Assembly: GCA_036841525.1 (NCBI GenBank)
Contig: DAITVZ010000041.1
Span: 1 to 44,588 of the forward strand
Length of the DNA: 44,588 nucleotides
Source: JAAYEA01 sp012689325
GTDB taxonomy: Bacteria > Chloroflexota > Anaerolineae > JAAYEA01
Reading direction: 5' to 3'
Shown: positions 15,004-22,344 of the stretch, piece by piece
Position numbering within the stretch: the stretch's first letter is position 1
Layout of the letters: each line of letters opens with the position of its first letter
Program-made: the position numbers and the translations under genes
The notes under the pieces: generated by a model
The model's input: only the letters and a program-made list of their open reading frames with translations
Told to the model about the DNA's origin: nothing
Databases searched by the model: none

Positions 15004-17073
15004 CTACCAGAGGCCGGTGAGGTTGCGTTCGCCGGTCACCTGCGGCTTGATGACGACGGGCAAATAGCTGTAATGGAAGGGCTCCGGCGTCGCCGTGGGC
15101 GTGTCCGTCGGCGTATCGGTCGCCGTCGGCGTGTGGGTCTCCGTCCAGGTGGCCGTGGGCGTCGGCGTCATGGTCTCCGTGGGCGTCCAGGTGCTGGTCG
15201 GCGTGGCGGTATCCTCCGGCGTCGCCGTGGCGGTGTCGGTGGGCGTGGCCGTGGGCGTCGGCGTCATGGTCTCCGTGGGCGTCGCGGTGAACGTCTCAGT
15301 GGGCGTCGGCGTAAAGGTCCACGTTGGCGTGGGTGTGTCCGTCGGCGTGTACGTCGCGGTCGGCGTGTGGGTGTCGGTCGGCGTCGGCGTTGGCGTAAAG
15401 GTGGCGGTAAAGGTTGGCGTGGGCGTCGGCGGCAGGTCGTAGCCGAGCACGAGCCGCGGCCGGTGCGTCAGGTCGTCCCCTTCCGAGGAGACGAAGCTGT
15501 AGGTCTGGCCGTCCTCTCCGGTGCTGCGGATCAGCACGCCATAGTTCTCCGCCGGGTCGGCCAGCCAAAGCCGGGCCAGCTCGCTGAGATCGAACGATAC
15601 CCAGCCCGTCTTGGGCGTCACGGTCACCGAGAAGGCGATCTCGCCGGCGCGGTCGGTGCCCAGGCCGTTGCACCCACCGATGGCCCAGGGGATCGAAGTC
15701 GTGGCGTTGCGCCAGGAGGCATGCTCCTCGCTCCAGGCGCGCAAGACCCGGTGGGCGTATAGCCGCAGATCCTTGGAGCCAGGCTTCGCTACGTAGAGCT
15801 CCAGGCTGGCGCGCACGTTAAAGGCGCCGGCGGGGATTTGGGTCAGGTCGAACTGGATCAGGCTATGACGGACGTTCCCCGCCGTGAGTTGCAGGGTCTC
15901 CTCGGCGCCTGGGGTCAGGGCCGAGCCCCAAGAGAACATGTAGGTGTCGGCGGTCCCGTCATAGCCGCGGAACCCTTGCTGAAGCAGGCTCTGGAAGGGC
16001 GATACCGGCGGCAGGGTGGCCCGGAGGACCCACAGTCCGTTGTTGAAATCCAGCGCATAGATCAAGTCGCCCTCGACCCAGGTCTCCTGGATATAGCCAG
16101 GCCGCGAGTACTCGCCGGGCGTGACCGGCTTGCCCGGCACCGGCCAGGTGTAGACGAACATGGGCTGTTGCGGCGAGAGCATCTCCAGGATGTGGATGCC
16201 TGCCGCGCCGCCGCTGACATAGGTCCGTTGGTCAGCGTAGAACACGTTCAGGCTCTCGCCCCCCAGTTCCCGATAGTCGGTCATGAAGGGGGTGGAGGAC
16301 GAGGTGATGTCCACCACCTTGAGCCCCTCATCGCGGGTAGCGACATAGGCATAGTTGCCCGCCAGGTCCAGCCCTTTGGGCTCCATGGTGATCACGTTCT
16401 CCGCGGCGCGCCAGGGGTCGGCGGGATAGGAAACGTCATAGATCACGAGGCGATGCTCGGTGAGGCCGTCGGCGTGCAGCACATAGACGTAGCCGCCGCG
16501 GGCGCGCAGGGCGCGCGGGGTGCACCGCGAAAAGCCGACAAAGGTCGGCGCGGCGGGGTTGGCGATGTTGTAGGCGTAGAGGCCCGAATGCCAGGAGGCG
16601 ATATAGGCCATGTTGCCATCCACGTCCACGTCGATGCACCAGCCCGGGATATGGGTGGAACTCACCAGGGTGGGGTTGGTGGGCGTGGAAATGTCCACGA
16701 TCTGCAAGCCTTGGTCATAGCAGGCCAAATAGGCATAGTTGCCGCGCACGCGGACGGCGAAGGCCTGCCCCACCTCCGGCAGCGAGGCGACCCAGGCGGG
16801 GTGGGCGGGATCGGCCACGGAAAAGATCTGCAAGCCTCCCTCGATCGCGGCCACATAGGCATAATCGCCGACGACCTGCAGGTCACGCAGTTGGCCGGTG
16901 GCCGGGCGAGGGGCCGCATAGCCGACGACCTGCACCGATGGCTCGGGGATGAACGGCGCCTGCGCGGGCGCGGCCTGGGCGGCGGGGGCCTGGAGCCACA
17001 ACAACGGCAGAAGCAACAGCAAGCAGGCTCGCAACAGGATGCCGCGCGCTTGGTGAACGTGGGCTCTTCTCAT
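15004..17073 (-). CDS. Exported LVIVD-repeat and DNRLRE-domain protein with a Thr-Pro tail
   Basis: A 689-residue secreted protein. The ATG at 17073 follows GGAGGAAG; a longer frame to 17190 lacks such a site. A signal peptide with a long Leu-rich core is followed by APAAQAAPAQA. Residues about 60-350 hold beta-propeller-like LVIVD repeats (VVGDYAYVAAIEGGLQIFSV, YAYLACYDQGLQIVDIS and similar). Residues about 365-555 are a DNRLRE-type beta-sandwich (RHSLIQFDLTQIPAG, AWSEEHASW, WVSFDLSELARLWL, PRLVLGYD). Next comes a Thr/Pro-rich stalk of about 115 residues and the end motif SYLPVVIK. Such stalks with an (x)LP(x)(x)(x)K/R end are frequent in Chloroflexota surface proteins. The role is probably at the cell surface or outside the cell. 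It is adjacent to a second stalk protein upstream. Confidence 0.85.
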   Translation of the reverse strand: MRRAHVHQARGILLRACLLLLLPLLWLQAPAAQAAPAQAPFIPEPSVQVVGYAAPRPATGQLRDLQVVGDYAYVAAIEGGLQIFSVADPAHPAWVASLPEVGQAFAVRVRGNYAYLACYDQGLQIVDISTPTNPTLVSSTHIPGWCIDVDVDGNMAYIASWHSGLYAYNIANPAAPTFVGFSRCTPRALRARGGYVYVLHADGLTEHRLVIYDVSYPADPWRAAENVITMEPKGLDLAGNYAYVATRDEGLKVVDITSSSTPFMTDYRELGGESLNVFYADQRTYVSGGAAGIHILEMLSPQQPMFVYTWPVPGKPVTPGEYSRPGYIQETWVEGDLIYALDFNNGLWVLRATLPPVSPFQSLLQQGFRGYDGTADTYMFSWGSALTPGAEETLQLTAGNVRHSLIQFDLTQIPAGAFNVRASLELYVAKPGSKDLRLYAHRVLRAWSEEHASWRNATTSIPWAIGGCNGLGTDRAGEIAFSVTVTPKTGWVSFDLSELARLWLADPAENYGVLIRSTGEDGQTYSFVSSEGDDLTHRPRLVLGYDLPPTPTPTFTATFTPTPTPTDTHTPTATYTPTDTPTPTWTFTPTPTETFTATPTETMTPTPTATPTDTATATPEDTATPTSTWTPTETMTPTPTATWTETHTPTATDTPTDTPTATPEPFHYSYLPVVIKPQVTGERNLTGLW
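15085..15435 (-). repeat. Low-complexity tract coding the Thr-Pro stalk
   Basis: Degenerate hexamer-like repeats (plus strand GGCGTC/GGTCGGC blocks) coding alternating Thr with Pro, Ala or other residues. It explains the Val-Gly-rich open frames on the opposite strand. Confidence 0.9.
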
Positions 17074-17211
17074 GGGAATCGCTTCCTCCTTCCGGGATCG
17101 CGGGCCAGAGGGCAATGCCAGGCGCTCCGCGGTCTGCGGTCTGGATGCCGCGGCCCGACTGGTCCAGGCCAGCCGCGCCGCGGCAGTCATTGTCAGGGTA
17201 GGTCGTTCTGC

Positions 17212-19302
17212 TTACGGATAGTCGGTATCCCGCACGGGCACGATGTCCGAGATCCTCACGCCCTTCCATTCGAGCCACATGACATAGTAGCGGGCGTGCA
17301 TATCGAACTTGAGCTCGCGCTGATCCAGCGGCGTCCTGGGCGAGCCGGGCGGGATATCGCCGTTCCAGCGGCCGGCGAGCGTCTCACCGGGGGCCAGCGG
17401 CGGCACCAGGATGGGCACGTATTTCCACTGGATCGGCGCGCCGGTGAGCGGCGTCGTCGAGTTGGTGGAATAGCCGACCAGGGTCATCTCGCGGTTCTCC
17501 GGCGGATCGCTAAAGGCGCAATCCAGGGAGAGGTTGGTGACGCTGAGCACGTAGGACACGCCTGGGTCAAAGTAATAGGTGGCATCCACATCCGCCTGCA
17601 TGTTCGGCACGCACACGGTGGCCGTCGGCGTCGGGGTGATCGTGCGGGTGTGGGTCGCCGTGGGCGTATGGGTATTCGTGGGCGTCGCCGTATAGGTGGC
17701 GGTGGCCGTCGGCGTATCGGTCGGCGTTGCCGTGGAGGTGGGCGTATCGGTCGGCGTGGCCGTCGGCGTCCACGTGTTGGTCGGCGTGGCGGTGTCGGTC
17801 GGCGTCGCCGTGGCCGTGTTCGTCGGCGTGGCGGTGGCGGTGTCCGTCGGCGTAAACGTTGCCGTGTACGTGGCGGTTGGCGTATTCGTCGCGGTGGCGG
17901 TGGCGGTGTCGGTCGGCGTCGCCGTGGCGGTATCCGTCGGCGTGGCCGTGCTGGTTGGCGTATAGGTGTGCGTTGGCGTCGGCGTGTAGGTTAGGGTGGG
18001 CGTCCACGTCGCCGTATTCGTCGGCGTGTAGGTGGGCGTGTGCGTCCAGGTGGCCGTGTGGGTCGGAGTATCGGTCGGCGTCGGCGTCGCCGTGGGGGTG
18101 GGCGTCGCCTCCCGCAGGATGATGGGCAGCCAAATGCGCACCGGCGTGCGCGTGGGCGTCGCCGTGAAGGTGGCCGTCTCGGTCGGCGTGTGGGTGGGCG
18201 TGTGCGTCCAGGTCGCCGTCGCGGTGTTGGTGGACGTGGGCGTAAACGTCGCCGTGGCCGTTGGTGTGGCGGTGGCTGTGTCCGTGGGCGTCCAGGTCGC
18301 CGTGCCGGTGGCTGTCGGCGTGTGGGTGCTGGTGGCGGTATTCGTCGGCGTCGACGTCGCGGTCGCCGTGTTGGTTGGCGTCGCCGTGAAGGTCCGAGTC
18401 GGTGTGGCCGTCACGGTGGCCGTCGCGGTCGCGGTGTCGGTCGGCGTCGGCGTGTTGGTCCAGGTGGCCGTGGCCGTCGCCGTGGCGGTGTTGGTGGGGG
18501 TCGGCGTGTGGGTCTGGGTCGAAGTCGCCGTCGGCGTGGCCGTGGCCGTGGCGGTATGGGTCGGCGTCGGCGTGTAGGTCCAGGTGGCCGTGGCCGTCGG
18601 GGTGTTGGTGGGCGTGGCCGTGGCGGTGTTGGTCGGCGTGTTGGTGCCGGTGGCGGTGGGCGTGTTCGTGGGCGACGGCGTAAAGGTCGCTGTGCCAGGG
18701 CGCTGGCCGAAGAAGAGCACGCCCATGCCCACCTGCGAGTTGGTGTCCGCGAAGGGGCCGCGCGCATCGACGCCCACGCGAATGCTGGGGATGTCCATCT
18801 CTTGGTCAAAGACGAACCGGAAGACGTGGGTGGTATTGGGCGCGGGGTGGGTGGCGCCATAGTAGCCCAGCGAATCCGCCCATAGCCCGTTGTAGCGCAG
18901 CCGATAGCGCGTGCCAAAGGTGGGGTCAAAGCCGCCGATCAGGAGCCACTCGTTGGCGTATTGGCGGCCCACGGCGGCAAAGAGGGCGGGATCCGGCGTG
19001 GCGACGGTGGACTCTGTGACGCTCATGGTCAGGTGGCTCAGTTGATCGAGGGTGAAATCCACGCCAAAGATGCGCAGGTCGTAGAGCGGCCAACTGGCTG
19101 AAGGGCCGGCGGTGATGGCGATATAATAGACATCGCCATAGTTGTAACCGCGGACCTGAAATCGCCCATCCAATAGGCTTAGCACCGGGCCGCTGGCGGC
19201 TGACGTGGGCAGCGGGAACGCCAGGGTAAGCAACCCGCTGCAAAGCCCCAGCAACAACAGGCACGCCCACAGGCGGGTAACTCGAGTGGAGCGCTTTCTC
19301 AT
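17212..19302 (-). CDS. Exported protein with two long Thr-Pro tracts
   Basis: A 696-residue secreted protein. ATG at 19302 follows GGGGAGG. The signal peptide (WACLLLLGLCSGLLTLAFPL) is followed by a roughly 170-residue beta-rich domain with no name I can give (FQVRGYNYGDVYYIAITAG, then VGMGVLFFGQRPG). Then come a Thr-Pro tract of about 180 residues, an internal WLPIILR motif, a second tract of about 165 residues and a C-terminal domain of about 135 residues beginning VCVPNMQADVDATYYFDPG, with an immunoglobulin-like look. In related bacteria the hydrophobic LP motif lies at the very C-terminus, so its internal position suggests that two modules were joined. Probably a surface protein, paired with the LVIVD protein 138 bases downstream. 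Confidence 0.83.
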   Translation of the reverse strand: MRKRSTRVTRLWACLLLLGLCSGLLTLAFPLPTSAASGPVLSLLDGRFQVRGYNYGDVYYIAITAGPSASWPLYDLRIFGVDFTLDQLSHLTMSVTESTVATPDPALFAAVGRQYANEWLLIGGFDPTFGTRYRLRYNGLWADSLGYYGATHPAPNTTHVFRFVFDQEMDIPSIRVGVDARGPFADTNSQVGMGVLFFGQRPGTATFTPSPTNTPTATGTNTPTNTATATPTNTPTATATWTYTPTPTHTATATATPTATSTQTHTPTPTNTATATATATWTNTPTPTDTATATATVTATPTRTFTATPTNTATATSTPTNTATSTHTPTATGTATWTPTDTATATPTATATFTPTSTNTATATWTHTPTHTPTETATFTATPTRTPVRIWLPIILREATPTPTATPTPTDTPTHTATWTHTPTYTPTNTATWTPTLTYTPTPTHTYTPTSTATPTDTATATPTDTATATATNTPTATYTATFTPTDTATATPTNTATATPTDTATPTNTWTPTATPTDTPTSTATPTDTPTATATYTATPTNTHTPTATHTRTITPTPTATVCVPNMQADVDATYYFDPGVSYVLSVTNLSLDCAFSDPPENREMTLVGYSTNSTTPLTGAPIQWKYVPILVPPLAPGETLAGRWNGDIPPGSPRTPLDQRELKFDMHARYYVMWLEWKGVRISDIVPVRDTDYP
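17615..18690 (-). repeat. Low-complexity tracts coding Thr-Pro stalks
   Basis: More than 1 kb of degenerate short repeats, interrupted near 18108-18150 where the RIWLPIILREA segment is encoded. Such DNA is prone to slippage and assembly collapse, so the true length may differ. Confidence 0.9.
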
Positions 19303-19449
19303 GCGTGCACCTCCCCTGGTCGGGAAAAGGAACGTGACCTTGGTGTCAACGTGAAATCGACCACCGCGGCCGGCCCCTGGGCGGGGTGGGCAATCCGGCT
19401 TGGCGGTCGACGAGCAAAAAAGCCCGATTTACAGTAACGACGCGAAAAC

Positions 19450-19478
19450 ATGACAAAAAGTTACGACTGTGGTATAAT
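19450..19478 (+). promoter_or_regulatory. Promoter of the membrane zinc-ribbon gene
   Basis: ATGACA (19450-19455), 17-base spacer, consensus TATAAT (19473-19478), 26 bases before the ATG at 19505. Confidence 0.75.
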
Positions 19479-19504
19479 CAGCACACTTTACCTAGGAGCT
19501 AAAC

Positions 19505-19942
19505 ATGCTACCATCATCTATCGAGTTGCCTGCCAACCTCGTCCCGATCGTGCAGGTTATCCTGTTCCTGTTGGGCGCGTACCTGTTGGCTTTTTGGCTG
19601 AGCATGGTCATTTGGACGCTGGTGGATATCCGCTCGCGCTCGCGGGATATCCTGACGGCGCTGCTATCGGTGTTGCTGGTGCTCGTGTTCGGCATCCCGG
19701 GCCTGGTGATCTATTTCATCCTCCGGCCCAAAGAGACCCTGACGCAGGCCTATCAGCGAGCGCTGGAGGAAGAGGCCCTCTTGCAAGGGATCGAGAACCA
19801 GTACGTCTGCCCTGGCTGCAAGCAAAAGGTCGAATCCGACTTTNNNNNNNNNNAACTGTAACACCCAACTCAAGGAGCGTTGCCCGAACTGCGGGCGACT
19901 GCTCAACTTGAAGTGGAACACCTGCCCCTATTGCGGCCAATA
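19505..19942 (+). CDS. Membrane-anchored double zinc-ribbon protein, interrupted by an assembly gap
   Basis: The N-terminus has two membrane helices (about residues 12-36 and 48-72), followed by a charged helix (QAYQRALEEEALLQGIE) and zinc knuckles. Before the gap there is CPGC. After it, in another numerical frame, come NCNTQLKERCPNCGR and WNTCPYCGQ, then a TAG at 19940. The chemistry is continuous (paired CxxC knuckles), so this is one gene of about 145 codons. The run of 10 N breaks the frame only because its length is a placeholder; an in-frame gene needs a multiple of three, and completing the CPNC knuckle would need about 12 bases including one Cys codon. ATG at 19505 follows AGGAG. Probably a membrane protein of unknown role. 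Confidence 0.82.
19844..19853. other. Assembly gap (10 N)
   Basis: Ten unknown bases lie inside the zinc-ribbon gene. The flanking sequence reads as one protein only if the true gap is a multiple of three bases. Confidence 0.98.
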
Positions 19943-20008
19943 GCCGGCCTCGGTTCGTGGCTTCCGAAAGCAGGGGCCAAGCCCACGTCGTTTGGTTTGG
20001 AGGAACTT

Positions 20009-20239
20009 GTGCCAGGAAGATATACGACCATCAGCATCCCGAAAGAACTCTATACCCGCGTTGATCAGATGATCCAGGGCACGGGGTTCAGGAGCACCAC
20101 AGAGTATATTGTCTATCTGGTGCGCCAGGCCGTGGCAGCCATCGAGTCGGACCGGCGCTTGATCAACTCGATTCCCTACTTGGCGGCTGGTGAAGAGGTG
20201 ACCCTGCCTGATGATGAGGGCGAGGAAGAAGCGGGTTGA
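20009..20239 (+). CDS. Ribbon-helix-helix (CopG/Arc-type) DNA-binding protein
   Basis: A 76-residue protein starting at GTG 20009, five bases after GGAGG. RYTTISIPKELYTRVDQMI gives the ribbon strand and first helix; STTEYIVYLVRQAV gives the second helix, as in CopG-like repressors and antitoxins. The C-terminus is acidic (LPDDEGEEEAG). An upstream extension of the frame to 19880 overlaps the zinc-ribbon gene and is not needed. The gene lies 66 bases after that gene and may share its promoter. No toxin gene is next to it, so a transcription regulator is more likely than a classical antitoxin. Targets unknown. Confidence 0.8.
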   Translation: MPGRYTTISIPKELYTRVDQMIQGTGFRSTTEYIVYLVRQAVAAIESDRRLINSIPYLAAGEEVTLPDDEGEEEAG

Positions 20240-20386
20240 ACAACCTGTCCACTGCCTTGCGGTAGGCTCTCGACTTGTCGGGCCGGACGCGCGCTCGATG
20301 CCCCGGGTCAGCGCGGCTTTCCTTGCCGCTGTGCCCCCTTTCCGGGAATGCAGGCCGCTATGGTTGTCTCCCCCACTTTCCCTTGC

Positions 20387-20415
20387 AGTATATCACAATC
20401 GACCCAAACTCGCAA
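20387..20415 (-). promoter_or_regulatory. Possible minus-strand promoter in the gap before tsaE
   Basis: Minus strand TTGCGA (20415-20410), 17-base spacer, TATACT (20392-20387). It points into a 150-base region without a gene and then antisense to the ribbon-helix-helix gene. I see no clear terminator. Confidence 0.4.
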
Positions 20416-20454
20416 GAGGGTGAGCAGCCTTTCTTTGTTTCAATCAAGGTGTGC

Positions 20455-20460
20455 TATAAT
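20455..20460 (+). promoter_or_regulatory. -10 box before tsaE
   Basis: Consensus TATAAT 30 bases before the GTG at 20491; the -35 region (TTCTTT or TCTTTG) is weak. The rest of 20240-20490 holds no gene I can support. Confidence 0.5.
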
Positions 20461-20490
20461 GGCCCCAGATTGGCCAAGGGTACGTGAGCC

Positions 20491-21012
20491 GTGGTTCCGA
20501 TTCTGACCCAAGATTCACTCGACTTTATCAGCCATAGCGGCTCCCAGACGGAGCGGATCGGCTTGCGCCTGGCGCAGCTCTGCCAGCCTGGGGATGTGAT
20601 CTGCCTGGAGGGGCCCTTGGGCGCGGGCAAGACCTGCCTGACCAAGGGCATCGGGCGAGGCCTGGATATCGCGGAGCCCATCACGAGCCCCACTTTTGTG
20701 CTGATCCATGAGCATCGCGTGCCCGGTTCTGGCATGCGGCTGTTCCATATCGACCTGTATCGCCTGGAAGAGGCGGCCTCTTCCCGCGCCGAGGCGCTGG
20801 GCCTGGGCCTGGACGAGTATCTCTATGGCGATGGCGTTTGCGTTATCGAGTGGCCGGAGCGCGCCCGCGAGCTTTTGCCGCCCGAACACCTCTGGATCAC
20901 CCTGGGCCACATCGACGAGAACAAGCGCCGCGTGTGCATCAAGGCGATCGGGCCGAGGTACCAGCAGATGATCTCGCAGCTACGCAAGAGCGCTTTTGGC
21001 CTGGAAAGCTAG
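20491..21012 (+). CDS. tsaE: tRNA t6A synthesis ATPase TsaE
   Basis: A 173-residue P-loop protein that works with TsaB and TsaD to make N6-threonylcarbamoyladenosine at position 37 of ANN-decoding tRNAs. It has Walker A EGPLGAGKTCLTKGI near residue 40, the family segment SPTFVLIHEH, and FHIDLYRLE followed by VIEWPERA. Length is slightly above the usual 150, with an extra C-terminal helix. The start is GTG at 20491; the ribosome binding site is weak. The stop at 21010-21012 is one base before tsaB. The order tsaE-tsaB-rimI is a widespread operon. tsaD is not in the window. Confidence 0.93.
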   Translation: MVPILTQDSLDFISHSGSQTERIGLRLAQLCQPGDVICLEGPLGAGKTCLTKGIGRGLDIAEPITSPTFVLIHEHRVPGSGMRLFHIDLYRLEEAASSRAEALGLGLDEYLYGDGVCVIEWPERARELLPPEHLWITLGHIDENKRRVCIKAIGPRYQQMISQLRKSAFGLES

Positions 21013-21013
21013 T

Positions 21014-21727
21014 ATGCCAAGACGAGACAAAAGCCCCCGATTTCTGGCCATCGATACGGCGACGCGCTACGCGGGCCTCGCGATCTATGACGGCTCGGCG
21101 GTGTTGGTCGAGGAGTCGTGGTTGTCGTCCGAGAGCCATACGGTGGAGCTCATGCCCAAGATCGCGCGCGCCGCGGAGCAGCAGGGCCTCGCCCTGGCCG
21201 ATTTGACGGGGCTGGCGGTGTCCTTGGGGCCCGGCTCGTTCACGGGCTTGCGCATCGGCATGAGCGTGGCCAAGGGGATCGCGCTGGCCACGGGCGCGCC
21301 GATCCTGGGCATTCCCACGCTGGACGTGCTGGGCTATGCCCACGCCCAGCCGGCGGTGCGCACCTGCGCCATCATCGAGGCCGGACGCAAGCGGCTCTGC
21401 GTGGCCACGTATCAGCGGCTGCCCGGGCCCGATGGGCCCGCGGCGTTGCAGCGCCTGGACGACTATCGCACCGTCTCGCCGGCCGAGTTGGTCGCCAGCA
21501 TCGAGGCGCCCACCCTGTTCTGCGGCGAGATGGATCCCGAACTGCGCGAGATGCTCGCGGAGCAATTGGGCCACCTCGCGGCGTTGGCCTCCCCGGCCAG
21601 GTCGCTCCGGCGCGCTGGCTATTTGGCCGAGTTGGCCTGGGAGCGCTGGCAGCGGGGCGAGAGGGACAACCTGGCGACGCTGACGCCTCTCTACCTGCAA
21701 CCGGCCGCCCCCGGAGCCTGCATATGA
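21014..21727 (+). CDS. tsaB: tRNA t6A synthesis protein TsaB
   Basis: A 237-residue ASKHA-fold protein, partner and scaffold of TsaD. It has the N-terminal FLAIDTATRYAGLAIYDG strand-turn and the conserved segment LGPGSFTGLRIGMSVAKGIA near residues 75-95, followed by the shortened second lobe typical of TsaB. ATG at 21014 follows the tsaE stop by one base; the frame could be extended upstream to 20996, but that would overlap tsaE. Its TGA (21725-21727) overlaps the ATG of the next gene in ATATGA, which indicates translational coupling. Confidence 0.92.
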   Translation: MPRRDKSPRFLAIDTATRYAGLAIYDGSAVLVEESWLSSESHTVELMPKIARAAEQQGLALADLTGLAVSLGPGSFTGLRIGMSVAKGIALATGAPILGIPTLDVLGYAHAQPAVRTCAIIEAGRKRLCVATYQRLPGPDGPAALQRLDDYRTVSPAELVASIEAPTLFCGEMDPELREMLAEQLGHLAALASPARSLRRAGYLAELAWERWQRGERDNLATLTPLYLQPAAPGACI

Positions 21728-22344
21728 ACTCGCAAGATTGGCCCTACCTGGTCGAGCCGATGCGCCCGGAGGACATACCGGCGGTCATGGTCATCGAAAG
21801 GATGGTCTACTCCCGCCCCTGGCCCGCCGAGGCCTACCGTTACGAGCTGGCCGAGAACCCTAAATCCCACTATTACGTGGCTCGCCTGAAGGATTACCGC
21901 CCCAGGCGAGAGGCAGGGCTGAAGGGGGCGCTCAAGCGCGCCTTTGGCAGCGCCGAGTCGGACGAGTCGCTCTTGGGCTATGGCGGCCTCTGGCTGATGG
22001 TGGACGAGGCCCATGTCTCTACCCTGGCGGTCCATAGCGATTGGCAGGGGCGGGGGGTCGGGGCGCTGTTGCTCGCCACGCTGATCGACAAGGCCGTCGA
22101 GTTGCAGGCCGCCTTTGTGACGCTGGAGGTCCGGGTCTCGAACTTGCGCGCCCAGACCCTCTACGAGCGGTACGGCTTTCGCAAGGTGGGCGTGCGTCGC
22201 AAGTACTACTCCGACAATAACGAAGATGCCTTTATCATGAGCACGGAAGCGATCGATTCGCCGGGTTACCTCGCCAACCTGGAGGCCCTCCGGGCGGGCT
22301 TGGATGCCAGGCTGCGCGCGAGTCCGGCGCGCAAGGAAGAATGA
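21724..22344 (+). CDS. rimI: GNAT acetyltransferase, RimI-like
   Basis: A 206-residue GNAT-fold enzyme expected to acetylate the N-terminus of ribosomal protein S18 or other proteins. The acetyl-CoA pyrophosphate loop is visible as SDWQGRGVGALLL, followed by VTLEVRVSNLRAQTLYERYGFRKVGVRRKYYSDN, the classic RimI stretch. It carries an insert of about 25 residues (DYRPRREAGLKGALKRAFG) between the first strands and a longer C-terminal tail than RimI (about 150 aa), so the substrate may differ. It starts at 21724, inside the tsaB stop, and ends overlapping the next gene's ATG at 22341. Confidence 0.85.
   Translation: MNSQDWPYLVEPMRPEDIPAVMVIERMVYSRPWPAEAYRYELAENPKSHYYVARLKDYRPRREAGLKGALKRAFGSAESDESLLGYGGLWLMVDEAHVSTLAVHSDWQGRGVGALLLATLIDKAVELQAAFVTLEVRVSNLRAQTLYERYGFRKVGVRRKYYSDNNEDAFIMSTEAIDSPGYLANLEALRAGLDARLRASPARKEE

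Noticed and set aside
15838..17994. 718-codon plus-strand open frame
   Set aside because: Runs antisense through one exported protein and into the stalk repeats of another; its Arg/Gly-rich end is the repeat read backwards.
18032..18577. Val-Gly-rich plus-strand frame that looks like a repetitive membrane protein
   Set aside because: It is the reverse reading of the Thr-Pro stalk DNA; the minus-strand gene has a signal peptide, ribosome binding site and flanking domains.
17615..18690. Possible CRISPR or minisatellite array
   Set aside because: The short units are degenerate and in frame with a protein; there are no equal-length repeats with unique spacers.
20240..20490. RNase P, 6S, tmRNA or SRP RNA in the gene-free region
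   Set aside because: I checked both strands for their conserved cores (for example GAGGAAAGUCC of RNase P and GUCCGGAAGGAAGCAGC of SRP RNA) and found none.
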